Assembly: GCA_017992055.1 (NCBI GenBank)
Contig: JAGOPK010000005.1
Coordinates: 124,001-188,000, forward strand
DNA from: Burkholderiaceae bacterium
GTDB lineage: Bacteria > Pseudomonadota > Gammaproteobacteria > Burkholderiales > Burkholderiaceae_C
Length of the DNA stretch: 64,000 nt
Direction of reading: 5' to 3'
The position numbers and the translations under genes were made by a program. The notes under the pieces were generated by a model. The model saw only the letters and a program-made list of their open reading frames with translations, did not search any database and had not been told where the DNA came from. This document shows, in pieces, positions 17,355 through 28,580 of the stretch. Numbering within the stretch: position 1 is the stretch's first letter; every line of letters begins with the position of its first letter.

Positions 17355-17360
17355 TATAAT
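17355..17360 (+). promoter_or_regulatory. Likely -10 box (TATAAT) upstream of the diheme cytochrome gene
   Basis: This is an exact TATAAT in a GC-rich intergenic region of 159 bases between moxR and the cytochrome gene. No good -35 sits at 16-18 bases; a TTGACA at 17321-17326 is 28 bases away and cannot pair with it. A 5' UTR of about 85 bases follows and contains the inverted repeat GCGGGC-CT-GCCCGC at 17391-17404. Confidence 0.45.
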
Positions 17361-17452
17361 CCGCTGTCATGCTGTTGACGGCCATCAACGGCGGGCCTGC
17401 CCGCCTGGTGTAGCCGGCCACGACAAGAGACAACCACAGCCCGCCCCCCACG

Positions 17453-18163
17453 ATGAACCAAGCGCTCTCCAAGCTCTCCCTGGCCTCGTCCACCCTGTTG
17501 CTGGCGCTGGCCGCATGGGGCACGCCGGCCGTCGCCCAGGATGCCAAGGCCGGCGGCGACGCCGTCAAGGGCGCCGGCAAGGCCGCCATGTGCATCGGCT
17601 GCCACGGCATCGTCGGCTACCAGGCCACCTTCCCCGAGGTGCACAAGGTGCCGATGATCGCGGGCCAGAACGCCAAGTACATCGTCGCCGCGCTGCAGGG
17701 CTATGCCAAGGGCGACCGCAAGCACCCGACCATGCGCGGCATCGCCCAGTCGCTGAGCGAGCAGGACATGGCCGACCTCGGCGCCTACTACGAGGCCCAG
17801 GGCAAGGGCCTGGGCACGCCGGCGCCGGCCGCGCTGGCCAAGGAACTGCCGGCCGCACTGAAGGACCGCCTGGCCGCCTGCGTGGCCTGCCATGGCGCCA
17901 ACTTCAGCGCGCCCATCGACCCCAGCTATCCCAAGCTGGCCGGCCAGCATTCCGACTATCTGGCGGTGGCGCTGCGCGCCTACCAGACCGATGGCAATGC
18001 CTATGTCGGCCGGGCCAATGCGTCGATGCGCGGCCAGGTGGTGCAAGAGGCCAACGGCCAGAAGAAGCAGGTCTTCACCAATGCCGAGCTGAAGCAGATC
18101 GGCCAGTACCTGGCCTCGCTGCCCGGCGACCTGCACGTGGTGCCGCAGCCGCGGCTGCGCTGA
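17453..18163 (+). CDS. Periplasmic diheme cytochrome c (c4-like)
   Basis: 236 residues with a signal peptide of about 25 residues ending A-V-A-Q. There are two class I cytochrome c domains, each with a heme-attachment site: C-I-G-C-H near residue 44 and C-V-A-C-H near residue 143, with distal Met candidates in P-T-M-R-G and A-S-M-R-G. Cytochromes of this type pass electrons in the periplasm from the bc1 complex towards terminal oxidases. It is followed by an intrinsic terminator, so it is probably a single-gene transcript. Confidence 0.9.
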   Translation: MNQALSKLSLASSTLLLALAAWGTPAVAQDAKAGGDAVKGAGKAAMCIGCHGIVGYQATFPEVHKVPMIAGQNAKYIVAALQGYAKGDRKHPTMRGIAQSLSEQDMADLGAYYEAQGKGLGTPAPAALAKELPAALKDRLAACVACHGANFSAPIDPSYPKLAGQHSDYLAVALRAYQTDGNAYVGRANASMRGQVVQEANGQKKQVFTNAELKQIGQYLASLPGDLHVVPQPRLR

Positions 18164-18206
18164 AGCCGCAGGCCGCCGGCGCCGCTGTGGCGCCGCTGGC
18201 ACGAAC

Positions 18207-18239
18207 AAGCCGCGTTCCGCTGCCGGACGCGGCTTTTTT
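18207..18239 (+). terminator. Rho-independent terminator after the diheme cytochrome gene
   Basis: The stem is AAGCCGCG(T)TCCG / CGGACGCGGCTT with a CTGC loop and one bulged base. A run of six T follows directly. Confidence 0.85.
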
Positions 18240-18312
18240 CATGCTTGGTGTCAACGCCCGGGCGGCCGCGCCTCAAGTCCGGCCGCCGATGCGCCGAAGA
18301 CGAGCGCATCCG

Positions 18313-19611
18313 ATGGCCTCGATCCCACATTCACTGAAGCGCATCCCGGTCAGCCAAGCCAGGCTGGGCATGCACCTGCATGCGCTGGAAGGCAACTGGA
18401 TCGACCATCCGTTCTGGAAGACGCGCTTCGTGCTGCGCGACCCGCAGGACCTGAAGAAGCTGCGCAGCAGCGCGGTGCGCGAGGTCTGGATCGACACCGC
18501 CCTGGGCCTGGACGTGGCCGGCAGTGACGAGCGGCCGTCGCTGCGCCCCGGCGCCGGCGTGGCCGCCCAGGATGTGCTGCATGTGCCCATGCCCCGGCTG
18601 GGCGAGGCGCCGGCCCCGCCGGCCGCGGTGCCGCCGGCGCCGGCCGCGCGCACGCCGCTGGCCGAGGAGCTGTCGCAGGCCGCCCGCGTGACCCAGCGCT
18701 CGCGCGAGGTCATGAGCGGCCTGTTCCAGGAGGCGCGGCTGGGCCATGCGCTGGACACCGAGCACTGCCTGCCCCTGGTCGATCAGATCACCAGCTCGGT
18801 GGTGCGCAACCCGGGGGCGCTGATCAGCCTGGTGCGGCTGAAGACCGCCGACGACTACACCTACATGCATTCGGTGGCGGTGTGCGCGCTGATGGTGGCG
18901 CTGGGCAAGCAGATGGGCATGGACGACGAGGCCTGCCGCGTCGCCGGCTTGGCCGGCCTGCTGCATGACCTGGGCAAGGCCGCCATGCCGCTGGAGGTGC
19001 TGAACAAGCCCAGCCGGCTGACCGAGGACGAGTTCGCCATCATCCGCACCCATCCCGAGCGGGGCCACGAGATGCTGCTGGAGGCCCGTGGCGCGCCCGA
19101 GTCGGCGCTGGACGTCTGCCTGCACCACCATGAGCGCATCGACGGCCATGGCTATCCTCACCGCCTGCCCGGCGAGGCGCTGACGCAGCTGGCGCGCATG
19201 GGCGCGATCTGCGACGTCTACGACGCCATCACCTCCAACCGGCCCTACAAGGTGGGCTGGGACCCGGCCGAGTCGATCTCGCGCATGGCCTCGTGGAAGG
19301 GGCATTTCGACACCGACATCTTCCGCAGCTTCGTGCGCAGCCTGGGCATCTATCCCAACGGCGCCCTGGTGCGGCTGGAGTCGCAGCGCCTGGCGGTGGT
19401 GATGGAGCAGAACCCGGGCTCGCTGACCTCGCCCCTGGTCAAGGCCTTCTTCGACGTGAAGCGGGAGATGCCGATCACGCCGCAGCTGCTGGACCTGTCG
19501 CGCGGCGGCGACCGCATCATCGACCGCGAGCCGCCGGGCCGCTGGAACTTCCCGCACCTGGACGCCATCTGGGCCGGCGCCGAGGTGCTGGCGGCCACAC
19601 GCAGCGGTTGA
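18313..19611 (+). CDS. HD-GYP domain cyclic di-GMP phosphodiesterase
   Basis: 432 residues. The N-terminal 130 or so match the DUF3391 type often found before HD-GYP (starts L-K-R-I-P-V-S-Q). The HD-GYP domain follows with H-D-L-G-K, then [12 protein letters not shown], and N-R-P-Y near residue 310, so metal and substrate residues look intact. It should degrade cyclic di-GMP. The ATG at 18313 is the start nearest the domain; an in-frame ATG at 18289 would add eight residues and no clear ribosome site favours either. It follows the cytochrome terminator and so probably has its own promoter in 18240-18312. Confidence 0.88.
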   Translation: MASIPHSLKRIPVSQARLGMHLHALEGNWIDHPFWKTRFVLRDPQDLKKLRSSAVREVWIDTALGLDVAGSDERPSLRPGAGVAAQDVLHVPMPRLGEAPAPPAAVPPAPAARTPLAEELSQAARVTQRSREVMSGLFQEARLGHALDTEHCLPLVDQITSSVVRNPGALISLVRLKTADDYTYMHSVAVCALMVALGKQMGMDDEACRVAGLAGLLHDLGKAAMPLEVLNKPSRLTEDEFAIIRTHPERGHEMLLEARGAPESALDVCLHHHERIDGHGYPHRLPGEALTQLARMGAICDVYDAITSNRPYKVGWDPAESISRMASWKGHFDTDIFRSFVRSLGIYPNGALVRLESQRLAVVMEQNPGSLTSPLVKAFFDVKREMPITPQLLDLSRGGDRIIDREPPGRWNFPHLDAIWAGAEVLAATRSG

Positions 19612-19622
19612 CGCAGCGGTTG
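19599..19622. repeat. 12-bp tandem duplication at the 3' end of the HD-GYP gene
   Basis: ACGCAGCGGTTG occurs twice head to tail (19599-19610 and 19611-19622). The HD-GYP stop TGA lies at the junction and is repeated 12 bases later. Confidence 0.8.
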
Positions 19623-19635
19623 ATGCGGCGGCCGA

Positions 19636-22113
<2,478 letters not shown>

Positions 22114-22120
22114 GGACGGC

Positions 22121-22151
22121 ATGTTGAGCCTTTCCATGATGTCAAGGTCAA
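22121..22151 (-). promoter_or_regulatory. CueR/MerR-type copper-responsive promoter of copA
   Basis: On the minus strand TTGACC (22151-22146) is separated by 19 bases from CAACAT (22126-22121). The spacer carries the dyad CCTT-N11-AAGG. The over-long 19-base spacer with a central dyad is the signature of MerR-family activation, and the layout matches the known copA promoter of E. coli. Transcription would start at about 22114, next to the chosen ATG. No cueR gene lies in the window. Confidence 0.65.
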
Positions 22152-22207
22152 GGGCAGATGCAAGCCCGATACTGTCGGCCCACTGACCGCCCCCGGGAGC
22201 CCCAGCG

Positions 22208-22399
22208 ATGATCGAACTGACCCTGCCGACCATGACCTGCGGCCATTGCGTGCGCACCGTCACCGCCACGGTGCAGGCGGTGGATCCCCAGGCCCGGCTG
22301 CAGATCGACCTGGAGACGCACAAGGTCCAGATCGAGTCCGGCCAGCCGGCCGAGGCCTTTGTCGCGGCGCTGAGCGAAGAAGGCTATGCGCCGGCTTGA
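22208..22399 (+). CDS. copZ: Copper chaperone CopZ-like (single heavy-metal-associated domain)
   Basis: 63 residues forming one heavy-metal-associated domain with the metal site M-T-C-G-H-C at residues 9-14. It should carry Cu(I) in the cytosol and deliver it to CopA, which is encoded divergently. It ends Y-A-P-A; its last codons are the first unit of a 12-bp tandem repeat that continues into the next gene. The next gene starts inside its last codons (14-base overlap). Confidence 0.88.
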   Translation: MIELTLPTMTCGHCVRTVTATVQAVDPQARLQIDLETHKVQIESGQPAEAFVAALSEEGYAPA

Positions 22400-24047
22400 G
22401 CGCCGGCTTGAGCGCCGGCTTGAGCGCCGGCTTGAGCGCCGGCTTGAGCGCCGGCTGTTGGCGGCGGCCCTGCTGCTGGCCTTGACCGGTGTCACCGGCC
22501 CGGCCGCGGCCCAGACCCTGCGCTGGGCCAGCCAGGGCGATCCGCAGACCATGGACCCGCATTCGCAGAACGAGGGCCTGACCAACAGCGTCAACCAGCA
22601 GGTCTACGAGCGCCTGGTGGCGCGCGACCGCCAGCTGGGCTTCGTGCCCGGCCTGGCCACCGAATGGGCGCAGACCGCGCCGACGGTGTGGCGCTTCAAG
22701 CTGCGGCCGAATGTGAGGTTCCACGAGGGTCAGCCGTTCACGGCCGACGATGTGCTGTTCTCGCTGGCCCGGGCCAAGGAGCCGACCTCGCAGATCTCCA
22801 CCTATGCCAATGCGATGGGCGAGGCGGTGAAGATCGATGCGCTGACAGTGGAGTTCAGGCTCAAGGCGCCGAACCCGGTGTTCCTGCAGCATGCCGACAC
22901 CTTGTTCATCATGAGCAAGCCCTGGTCGGAGCAGCACCGGGTGCAGAAGCCGCTGGACTACAAGAACAAGGAGGAGACCCATGCCTCCCTGCATGCCAAC
23001 GGCACCGGGCCTTATCAGCTGGTCAGCCGCCAGCCGGGCATCAAGACCGTGCACCGGCGCCACCCGGCCTGGTGGGGCTGGTCGGCGCCGGCCACCGGCG
23101 CGACCGGCAATGTGCAGGAGGTGGTCTACACGCCCATCAGCAACGACGCCACGCGGCTGGCGGCGCTGATCTCGGGCGAGATCGACTTCGTCGCCGACCC
23201 GGCACCGCGCGACATCGCACGGCTGCGCGGCGTGGCCGGCGTCAAGGTGGTCGAGGGGCCGGAGAACCGCGTGCTGTTCATCGGCATGGACCAGGCCCGC
23301 GACACCCTGCTGCATGGCAAGGTGCCCGGCGACCGCAATCCGTTCAAGGACCTGCGCGTGCGCCGCGCGCTCTACCAGGCCATCGACATCGAGGCCATCA
23401 AGACCAAGCTGATGAACGGCATGGCCGCGCCCACCGGCGTGATGGCGCCGTCGCCGCTGGCGGCCTACAACGATGCGGCGCTGGAGGCGCGCCTGCCGTT
23501 CGATGTGGCCGCGGCGCGCAAGCTGATGGCCGAGGCCGGTTTTGCCGAGGGCTTCGAGGTTACGCTGGACTGCCCGAACAACCGCTATGTCAACGACGAG
23601 GAGATCTGCCTGGCGCTGGCGGCGATGTGGGCGCAGATCAAGGTCAAGGTGCGTGTCAATGCCATGCCGCGCACGCTGTACTTTCCGCGGCTGGAGAAGC
23701 TGGACACCAGCCTGTACCTGCTGGGCTGGGGCGGCGCGGTGACCGATGCCGAGACCACGCTGACGCCGGTGATGCGCAACCGCGGCGAGCGCGGTGTGGG
23801 CCTCTACAACTACGGCAACAGCCGCAACGACAAGTTTGATGCACTGGCCGCGGCCTCCAGCATCGAGGCCGACGCGAAGAAGCGCGAGGCCCTGGTCAAG
23901 CAGGCACTGGGCGAGTGGAAGGAGCAGGTGCACACCCTCCCGCTGCACCGCCAGGTCATCCCCTGGGCTTCGCGCAGCAACGTCGAGGTGGTGCACCGGG
24001 CCGACAACTACCTGGCCGTGCAGTGGATCAAGGTCAATCCCAGGTAG
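22386..24047 (+). CDS. Periplasmic solute-binding protein, family 5 (peptide/nickel ABC type)
   Basis: 553 residues. The mature part from about residue 42 has the family-5 order (L-R-W-A-S-Q-G-D-P-Q-T-M-D-P-H, then Y-E-R-L-V, and F-T-A-D-D-V near residue 120). Family members bind oligopeptides, dipeptides or nickel for ABC import. No permease or ATPase gene is adjacent. The N terminus is unusual: M followed by five R-R-L-E units and R-R-L-L, then the hydrophobic core and A-A-A-Q. The charged n-region is thus about 24 residues and comes from a 12-bp tandem repeat. The ATG overlaps the copZ 3' end. Later starts would lose all positive charge. Confidence 0.87.
   Translation: MRRLERRLERRLERRLERRLERRLLAAALLLALTGVTGPAAAQTLRWASQGDPQTMDPHSQNEGLTNSVNQQVYERLVARDRQLGFVPGLATEWAQTAPTVWRFKLRPNVRFHEGQPFTADDVLFSLARAKEPTSQISTYANAMGEAVKIDALTVEFRLKAPNPVFLQHADTLFIMSKPWSEQHRVQKPLDYKNKEETHASLHANGTGPYQLVSRQPGIKTVHRRHPAWWGWSAPATGATGNVQEVVYTPISNDATRLAALISGEIDFVADPAPRDIARLRGVAGVKVVEGPENRVLFIGMDQARDTLLHGKVPGDRNPFKDLRVRRALYQAIDIEAIKTKLMNGMAAPTGVMAPSPLAAYNDAALEARLPFDVAAARKLMAEAGFAEGFEVTLDCPNNRYVNDEEICLALAAMWAQIKVKVRVNAMPRTLYFPRLEKLDTSLYLLGWGGAVTDAETTLTPVMRNRGERGVGLYNYGNSRNDKFDALAAASSIEADAKKREALVKQALGEWKEQVHTLPLHRQVIPWASRSNVEVVHRADNYLAVQWIKVNPR
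22388..22456. repeat. 12-bp tandem repeat spanning the copZ stop and the next signal peptide
   Basis: The unit GCGCCGGCTTGA occurs five times in full and a sixth time for 9 bases. In the copZ frame every unit reads A-P-A-stop. In the frame of the following gene it reads R-R-L-E. Confidence 0.95.
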
Positions 24048-24050
24048 GTT

Positions 24051-24105
24051 CCGCCGGCCGAGCGCCCGGCCGCTCCGAAGCCGGCCGGCGACCCGCCTGG
24101 CGGGT
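24051..24105. terminator. Hairpin cluster between convergent genes (possible bidirectional terminator)
   Basis: One stem pairs CGCCGGCCG near 24053 with CGGCCGGCG near 24082. A second is ACCCGC-CTG-GCGGGT at 24091-24105. There is no T-tract, so if this stops transcription it is not a standard intrinsic terminator. Nothing else is seen in the 90-base gap. Confidence 0.4.
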
Positions 24106-24137
24106 GGCGGCGGGTATTCCCGACGCCGGGTGCTCCA

Positions 24138-24569
24138 TCACCGCGTGGCGCGGCGCCTGACGGCATCCAGATAAGCATGGCCGTCGGGCGGGCGGCCGCT
24201 GCGCTGGCTCTCCCAGATCATCTCGCCCAGGCATTCCATCACCTCGTGGTGGGCGGCATGCAGCTCGCCGCGCCGGGCGGCCAGCAACTCCACCGCCTGG
24301 CGGATGCCGCTGGGCTGGTCGATGCTGCACTGCTCGCTGATGCTCAGGTGCATGGACAGGTGCAGGAAGGGATTGCTGCGGCCGTCTTCCACCGTGTAGC
24401 TGGCGGCCAGCGCGGCGTCCACGTCGGCCAGGTCGGCCTGGTACTCGGGATGCTCGTCCATCCAGCCGGCGGCCAGGGTCTCCATCGGCGACAGCGGCTC
24501 GCCCGCGCGGTGGCGGCGCCAGGTGTCGCAGAAGAAACGCCGGACATCGTGTTGCGAAGGCTGGAACAT
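24138..24569 (-). CDS. DUF1841 family protein
   Basis: 143 residues from the ATG at 24569, where the family's usual start M-F-x-P-S begins; upstream extension has no support. The order of motifs (V-R-R-F-F-C-D, then H-P-E-Y, N-P-F-L-H-L-S-M-H, and E-C-L-G-E-M-I-W near the end) is that of DUF1841, a proteobacterial family with no known function. The protein is soluble with several conserved His that could bind metal, but this is speculation. It is divergent from the TauE/SafE gene. Confidence 0.85.
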   Translation of the reverse strand: MFQPSQHDVRRFFCDTWRRHRAGEPLSPMETLAAGWMDEHPEYQADLADVDAALAASYTVEDGRSNPFLHLSMHLSISEQCSIDQPSGIRQAVELLAARRGELHAAHHEVMECLGEMIWESQRSGRPPDGHAYLDAVRRRATR

Positions 24570-24648
24570 GGGGCCATTGTCGCCGTCCGGCCATGGCCCC
24601 GGTGGGCGGCTGGCATCATCCGCGGTCCGTTGCGTCCGCTGGCCTGTC

Positions 24649-25404
24649 TTGACCTTCGCCCCCATCCTCGACCCGCTGTTTTATGCGGTGGCCGTTCCCG
24701 CCGTGCTGCTGGTGGGCCTGAGCAAGAGCGGCTTCGGCGCCGGCTTCGGCGCCCTGGGCGTGCCGCTGATGGCCCTGGCCGTGCCGGTGCCGCAGGCCGC
24801 GGCCATCATGCTGCCGCTGCTGATGATCATGGACGGCTTCGGCGTCAAGGCGCTGGCGCGCCAGGCCGACCGGTCCCAGCTGAAGCTGCTGCTGCCGGCC
24901 GGGCTGCTGGGCATCGTCATCGGCACGCTGATGTTCGGAGTGCTCAGTGCCAAGGCCGTGGCCGGCCTGGTGGGTGTGCTGACCCTGGTGTTCCTGGCCA
25001 TCCGCACGCTGTTCCCGGCCAAGGCCGACGCGCCGCCGCCGGGTGCGGCGGCGGGCTGGCTGTTTGGCACGCTGTCGGGCTTCACCAGCTTCGTGGCCCA
25101 TGCCGGCGGGCCGCCGATCGGCTTCTACATGCTGCCGCAGAAGCTGCCGCCGGTGATCTTCACCGCCACCATGGCGGTGTTCTTCGCCGTGGTCAACCTG
25201 GCCAAGTGGCTGCCCTATGCCTGGCTGGGCCTGATCGACGCGTCGAACATGGCCACCTCGGTGCTGCTGATGCCGGTGGCGCCGATGGGCGTGTGGCTGG
25301 GCGTGCGCCTGGTGCGCGTGATTCCGCAGCAGCTGTTTTACCGCTTGTTCAGCCTGGGCATGCTGCTGACCGGGCTGAAGCTGGTGTGGGACGCCTGGGC
25401 CTGA
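24649..25404 (+). CDS. TauE/SafE family membrane transporter
   Basis: 251 residues with about eight membrane segments and the family's G-L-S-K-S-G-F-G-A-G-F-G-A near the start and F-V-A-H-A-G-G-P in the second half. Members move sulfite, sulfoacetate or other organic anions; the substrate cannot be told. No ATG lies near the first membrane segment; I chose the TTG at 24649, which gives M-T-F-A-P-I-L. An upstream ATG at 24523 lies inside the divergent DUF1841 gene. The stop TGA directly abuts the TCA of the convergent gene. Confidence 0.82.
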   Translation: MTFAPILDPLFYAVAVPAVLLVGLSKSGFGAGFGALGVPLMALAVPVPQAAAIMLPLLMIMDGFGVKALARQADRSQLKLLLPAGLLGIVIGTLMFGVLSAKAVAGLVGVLTLVFLAIRTLFPAKADAPPPGAAAGWLFGTLSGFTSFVAHAGGPPIGFYMLPQKLPPVIFTATMAVFFAVVNLAKWLPYAWLGLIDASNMATSVLLMPVAPMGVWLGVRLVRVIPQQLFYRLFSLGMLLTGLKLVWDAWA

Positions 25405-26727
25405 TCAGGCGCGCAGCGCGCCGCCCAGCCAGGCCGTGAGGGCCGCGGCGCCCAGCGCGCCGAACAGGCAGGCGGCCATGCGCAGCGCATAGGCCGTGCC
25501 GCCGCTGAAGGCCGCGGTGGCCACCCGCGTCAGGCTGTTGCTGCTCACCGTCAGCAGCACGCCGGCGGCGGCGGCGGGCGCCTCCAGCAGGCCCTGGCGT
25601 TGCAGCGAGCCGAGTGCGGCGATGCCGGCATGGGCATCGCCGAAGCCGGCCAGCGCGGCGCTGCCCAGCGCGCCGGCGCCGCCGAACTGGCGCTGGGCGA
25701 ACGACACCGCCAGCGTCACGCCGGTCAGCAGCGCGGCCACCAGCAGGGCCTCGCGCACCCGCAGCGCCCGGCCACCGGCCTGCGGCGCTGCCGCGCTGCC
25801 GCTGTGCGCACCGATCTGCCGGTGCGCCCGCCAGGCCTGCCAGGCGCCGCAGCCCAGCGCCACCAGGGCGCCGGCGGCCAGGGCCGGCAGCAGGCGCAGC
25901 GCCAGCGCCGGCGCCAGCGCGGCCAGCAGCAGCAGGGCCTGCAGCCAGGTGGCGGCACTCGACAGCATGGCGCCGGCGGTGCAGGCGGCGCTCAGTGCCG
26001 GCGTCTGGCGCAGCCGCGCGCCCATCGCCGCCACCGTGGCGGTGCTGGAGACAAAGCCCGACATCAGCCCGGCCAGCGCCAGCCCGGCCTGTGGCCCGGC
26101 CAGGCGCAGCGCCACATGGCCGGCGGCCTGCAGGCCCAGGATCAGCAGCACCAGGGCGGCGATCTGGTGCGGCTGCAGCCCGCCCAGCCAGGCCACCGGC
26201 GCCTGCGGCAGCAGCGGCACCAGCACCAGGGCCAGCGCGGCCAGCAGCAGGCCGTCGTGCAGCTCGTCCTCGCTGAGCAGGCGGGTGGCAAAGTGGTGCA
26301 GCCGGCCGCGTGCGGCCAGCAGCACCGCCAGCACCACGGCGGCGCCGGCACCGAAGGCCGGCCGGGCCATGGCCAGCACGCCGACCAGGTAGCTGACGAC
26401 CAGGGCCAGCTCGGTGGTCATGCCCGGGTCGGGATTCGGCAGGCCCAGGCTGCGCCGGTAGGCCAGGGCGGCCAGCAGCACCACCGCCGCCGCGCCCACC
26501 ACCACCAGCGCCGGATGTGCGATGGGGGCCAGGCCCTGGGCCAGCGCGCCGGCCAGCGTCACCAGGGTGAAGCTGCGGATGCCGGCGGCGCCGCGCTGCG
26601 GGCCGCGGCCCTTGCGCCGCTCGCGCTCCAGGCCGATCAGCAGGCCGCCGCCCAGGGCCACGCACAGGCCCAGCAGCAGCGGGTCCAGGGCCTCCAGGCC
26701 CAGGGCGGCGGGCGTGGTGCCCGGCAC
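25405..26727 (-). CDS. MgtC/SapB and DUF4010 membrane protein
   Basis: 440 residues and about twelve hydrophobic segments. The first 140 match the MgtC/SapB domain (G-L-L-I-G-L-E-R-E-R near residue 30, R-S-F-T-L-V-T-L-A-G near 52). The rest is the DUF4010 domain, with G-L-M-S-G-F-V-S-S-T-A-T near residue 225. Function is unknown; MgtC domains have been linked to magnesium limitation and membrane homeostasis. It starts at a GTG that overlaps the TAG of the upstream beta-CASP gene by one base, so the two are probably coupled. Confidence 0.85.
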   Translation of the reverse strand: MPGTTPAALGLEALDPLLLGLCVALGGGLLIGLERERRKGRGPQRGAAGIRSFTLVTLAGALAQGLAPIAHPALVVVGAAAVVLLAALAYRRSLGLPNPDPGMTTELALVVSYLVGVLAMARPAFGAGAAVVLAVLLAARGRLHHFATRLLSEDELHDGLLLAALALVLVPLLPQAPVAWLGGLQPHQIAALVLLILGLQAAGHVALRLAGPQAGLALAGLMSGFVSSTATVAAMGARLRQTPALSAACTAGAMLSSAATWLQALLLLAALAPALALRLLPALAAGALVALGCGAWQAWRAHRQIGAHSGSAAAPQAGGRALRVREALLVAALLTGVTLAVSFAQRQFGGAGALGSAALAGFGDAHAGIAALGSLQRQGLLEAPAAAAGVLLTVSSNSLTRVATAAFSGGTAYALRMAACLFGALGAAALTAWLGGALRA

Positions 26728-28082
26728 TACAGCGTCGCCACCTCGTTGTGCTGGGGCACGCGCACGCGCCAGCCCAGCTCGTCCTGGATGCGCTGGCGCA
26801 GCGCATCGGCGGCGGCCGGCTCGCCGTGCACGACCCAGGTCTGGGCCGGCGGCCGTGGCAGCTGGCGCAGCCAGTCCAGCAGCTCGTCGGCGTCGGCATG
26901 GCCGGAGAAGCCTTCCAGCTGCGACACCGTGCAGTTGACCGGCACGTATTCGCCATGGATCTTGATCTCGCGCGCACCGCCGACCAGCAGTGCGCCGCGG
27001 CTGCCGCCGACCTGGAAGCCGGCGAACACCACATGGTTGCGCGGATCGGGGGCCAGCGCCTTCAGGTGGTGCAGCACACGTCCGCCGGTGGCCATGCCGC
27101 TGGCCGAGATGATCACCGACGGATAGCGCGAGGCGCAGGCCCGCTGCGACTGGGCCGCGGTGGTGATCAGCTTGACGCCGTCGGTGAGCGTGGCGATCTC
27201 GCGCGTCGGCACGCGCAGCAGGCGCCGGTGCTGGCTGTACAGCGCCGTGGCCTGGGTGGCCATCGGGCTGTCGAGCAGTATGGGCAGGCGCTGCGGGATC
27301 GCGCCGGCGCGCTTGAGCCGCTGCAGCACCAGCAGCAGGGCCTGGGCGCGGCCGACCGCAAACGACGGCAGCAGCACCGAGCCGCCGCGGGCGATGGTGT
27401 CGCGGATGATCTGCGCCAGCCGCGCCGGCGCATCCTCGGGCGGATGGCGGCGGTTGCCGTAGGTCGACTCGACCAGCAGCACATCGGCCCCGGCCAGCGG
27501 CTGCGGCGGCGGCATCAGCAGGTCGTGCTGGCGGCCGACATCGCCCGAAAACGCCAGCCGGCGGCCGGCATGGCTGAGCGTGACGGCGCAGGCGCCCAGC
27601 AGATGGCCCACCGGCGTGAGCTGCAGTTCCACCTCGCCGATGCGCCAGGGCCGATCGGTGCGCAGCGGCACGATCTTGGCGATGGCGCGGCGCGCATCGG
27701 CGCGGGTGTACAGCGGCAGCGCGGTGGCATGCTTGCTGTAGCCGTACTTGTTGGCGCGGCGCGCGTCTTCTTCCTGCAGGTGGGCGGCGTCCAGCAGCAG
27801 CACCTCGGCCAGGTCGCGCGTGGCGGCGCTGGCATAGATGGCGCCGCGAAAGCCGCCGGCCACCAGGCGCGGCAGCCAGCCGCTGTGGTCCAGGTGGGCA
27901 TGGCTGAGCACCACCGCATCGATTTCGGACGGCGGCACCGCCAGCGGCAGCCAGTTGCGCTCGCGGAAGGTCTTGAAGCCCTGGAACATGCCGCAGTCCA
28001 GCAGGATGCGCTGGCCGCCCAACGTCACCAGGTGCTTGCTGCCGGTGACGGTGTCGGCGGCGCCGAGGAACTGGATCTGCAT
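26727..28082 (-). CDS. MBL-fold hydrolase with beta-CASP domain (CPSF/Ysh1-like RNase)
   Basis: 451 residues. The metallo-beta-lactamase part has S-H-A-H-L-D-H-S-G near residue 60. The beta-CASP insert has S-F-A-V-G-R-A-Q near residue 240 and later G-M-A-T-G-G. The C-terminal RNA-specificity part has G-H-A-D near residue 395 and a late His in V-V-H-G-E. Zinc-site residues look complete. Archaeal and eukaryotic relatives cut RNA; bacterial members of this branch are poorly studied. The order with the TM2-like and GNAT genes upstream (gaps of 21 and 15 bases) suggests one unit. Confidence 0.9.
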   Translation of the reverse strand: MQIQFLGAADTVTGSKHLVTLGGQRILLDCGMFQGFKTFRERNWLPLAVPPSEIDAVVLSHAHLDHSGWLPRLVAGGFRGAIYASAATRDLAEVLLLDAAHLQEEDARRANKYGYSKHATALPLYTRADARRAIAKIVPLRTDRPWRIGEVELQLTPVGHLLGACAVTLSHAGRRLAFSGDVGRQHDLLMPPPQPLAGADVLLVESTYGNRRHPPEDAPARLAQIIRDTIARGGSVLLPSFAVGRAQALLLVLQRLKRAGAIPQRLPILLDSPMATQATALYSQHRRLLRVPTREIATLTDGVKLITTAAQSQRACASRYPSVIISASGMATGGRVLHHLKALAPDPRNHVVFAGFQVGGSRGALLVGGAREIKIHGEYVPVNCTVSQLEGFSGHADADELLDWLRQLPRPPAQTWVVHGEPAAADALRQRIQDELGWRVRVPQHNEVATL

Positions 28083-28103
28083 CGTGGACCTTTCGGATCG
28101 GTC

Positions 28104-28565
28104 TCAGCCGGACGCGCCCGGCTGCTGCTGTTGCTGCAACTGCAGCTGCTGGTATTCAAAGAACTTCTGCCCGCCGAAGGCCAGCGTGCCCATCAGCACG
28201 CCGCCGCCCAGCAGCAGGGCCAGCACCGCGCCCAGCACCGGTCCCCAGCGTGTGGGCCGCAGCGGGCCGCCGGGGTCGTGGCGGTCGCGCCACTTCTCGT
28301 CGGGCGTCAGGCCGATGACGATGGCGCACAGCATGGCCTGGGCCAGCATCAGGCCCAGCAGCGGGATCAGCAGCCAGGCCGCATGGTCGTCCTGGCCCAG
28401 GTTGCGCATGCGGATCAGGCCGGCCAGGCCGGCCAGCGTGGGCCAGGGGTGCAGCCAGGCCAGCCAGTCGCGGCCGCCATGCAGGTAGAAGCGGTGCGCG
28501 CCCAGGCTGCCGCCCAGCAGGGCCAGCCAGGTGGCCAGGGTCTTGGATCGGGCAGATGTGCTCAT
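28104..28565 (-). CDS. TM2-like small membrane protein
   Basis: 153 residues from the ATG at 28565; an in-frame GTG three codons earlier is possible. Early in the protein G-A-H-R-F-Y-L-H-G resembles the TM2 domain motif, followed by about four membrane segments. The C-terminal tail is Gln-rich (Q-L-Q-L-Q-Q-Q-Q-Q). Function is unknown. It lies between the Pat-like acetyltransferase and beta-CASP genes in the same orientation. Confidence 0.75.
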   Translation of the reverse strand: MSTSARSKTLATWLALLGGSLGAHRFYLHGGRDWLAWLHPWPTLAGLAGLIRMRNLGQDDHAAWLLIPLLGLMLAQAMLCAIVIGLTPDEKWRDRHDPGGPLRPTRWGPVLGAVLALLLGGGVLMGTLAFGGQKFFEYQQLQLQQQQQPGASG

Positions 28566-28580
28566 CGGCGGCACCGGCCT

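Noticed and set aside
17321-17360. TTGACA and TATAAT as one sigma-70 promoter
   Set aside because: The spacing is 28 bases, far from the 16-18 needed. Only the -10 is kept.
22388-22456. CRISPR or iteron array
   Set aside because: The 12-bp units have no spacers and lie in coding sequence next to no replication gene.
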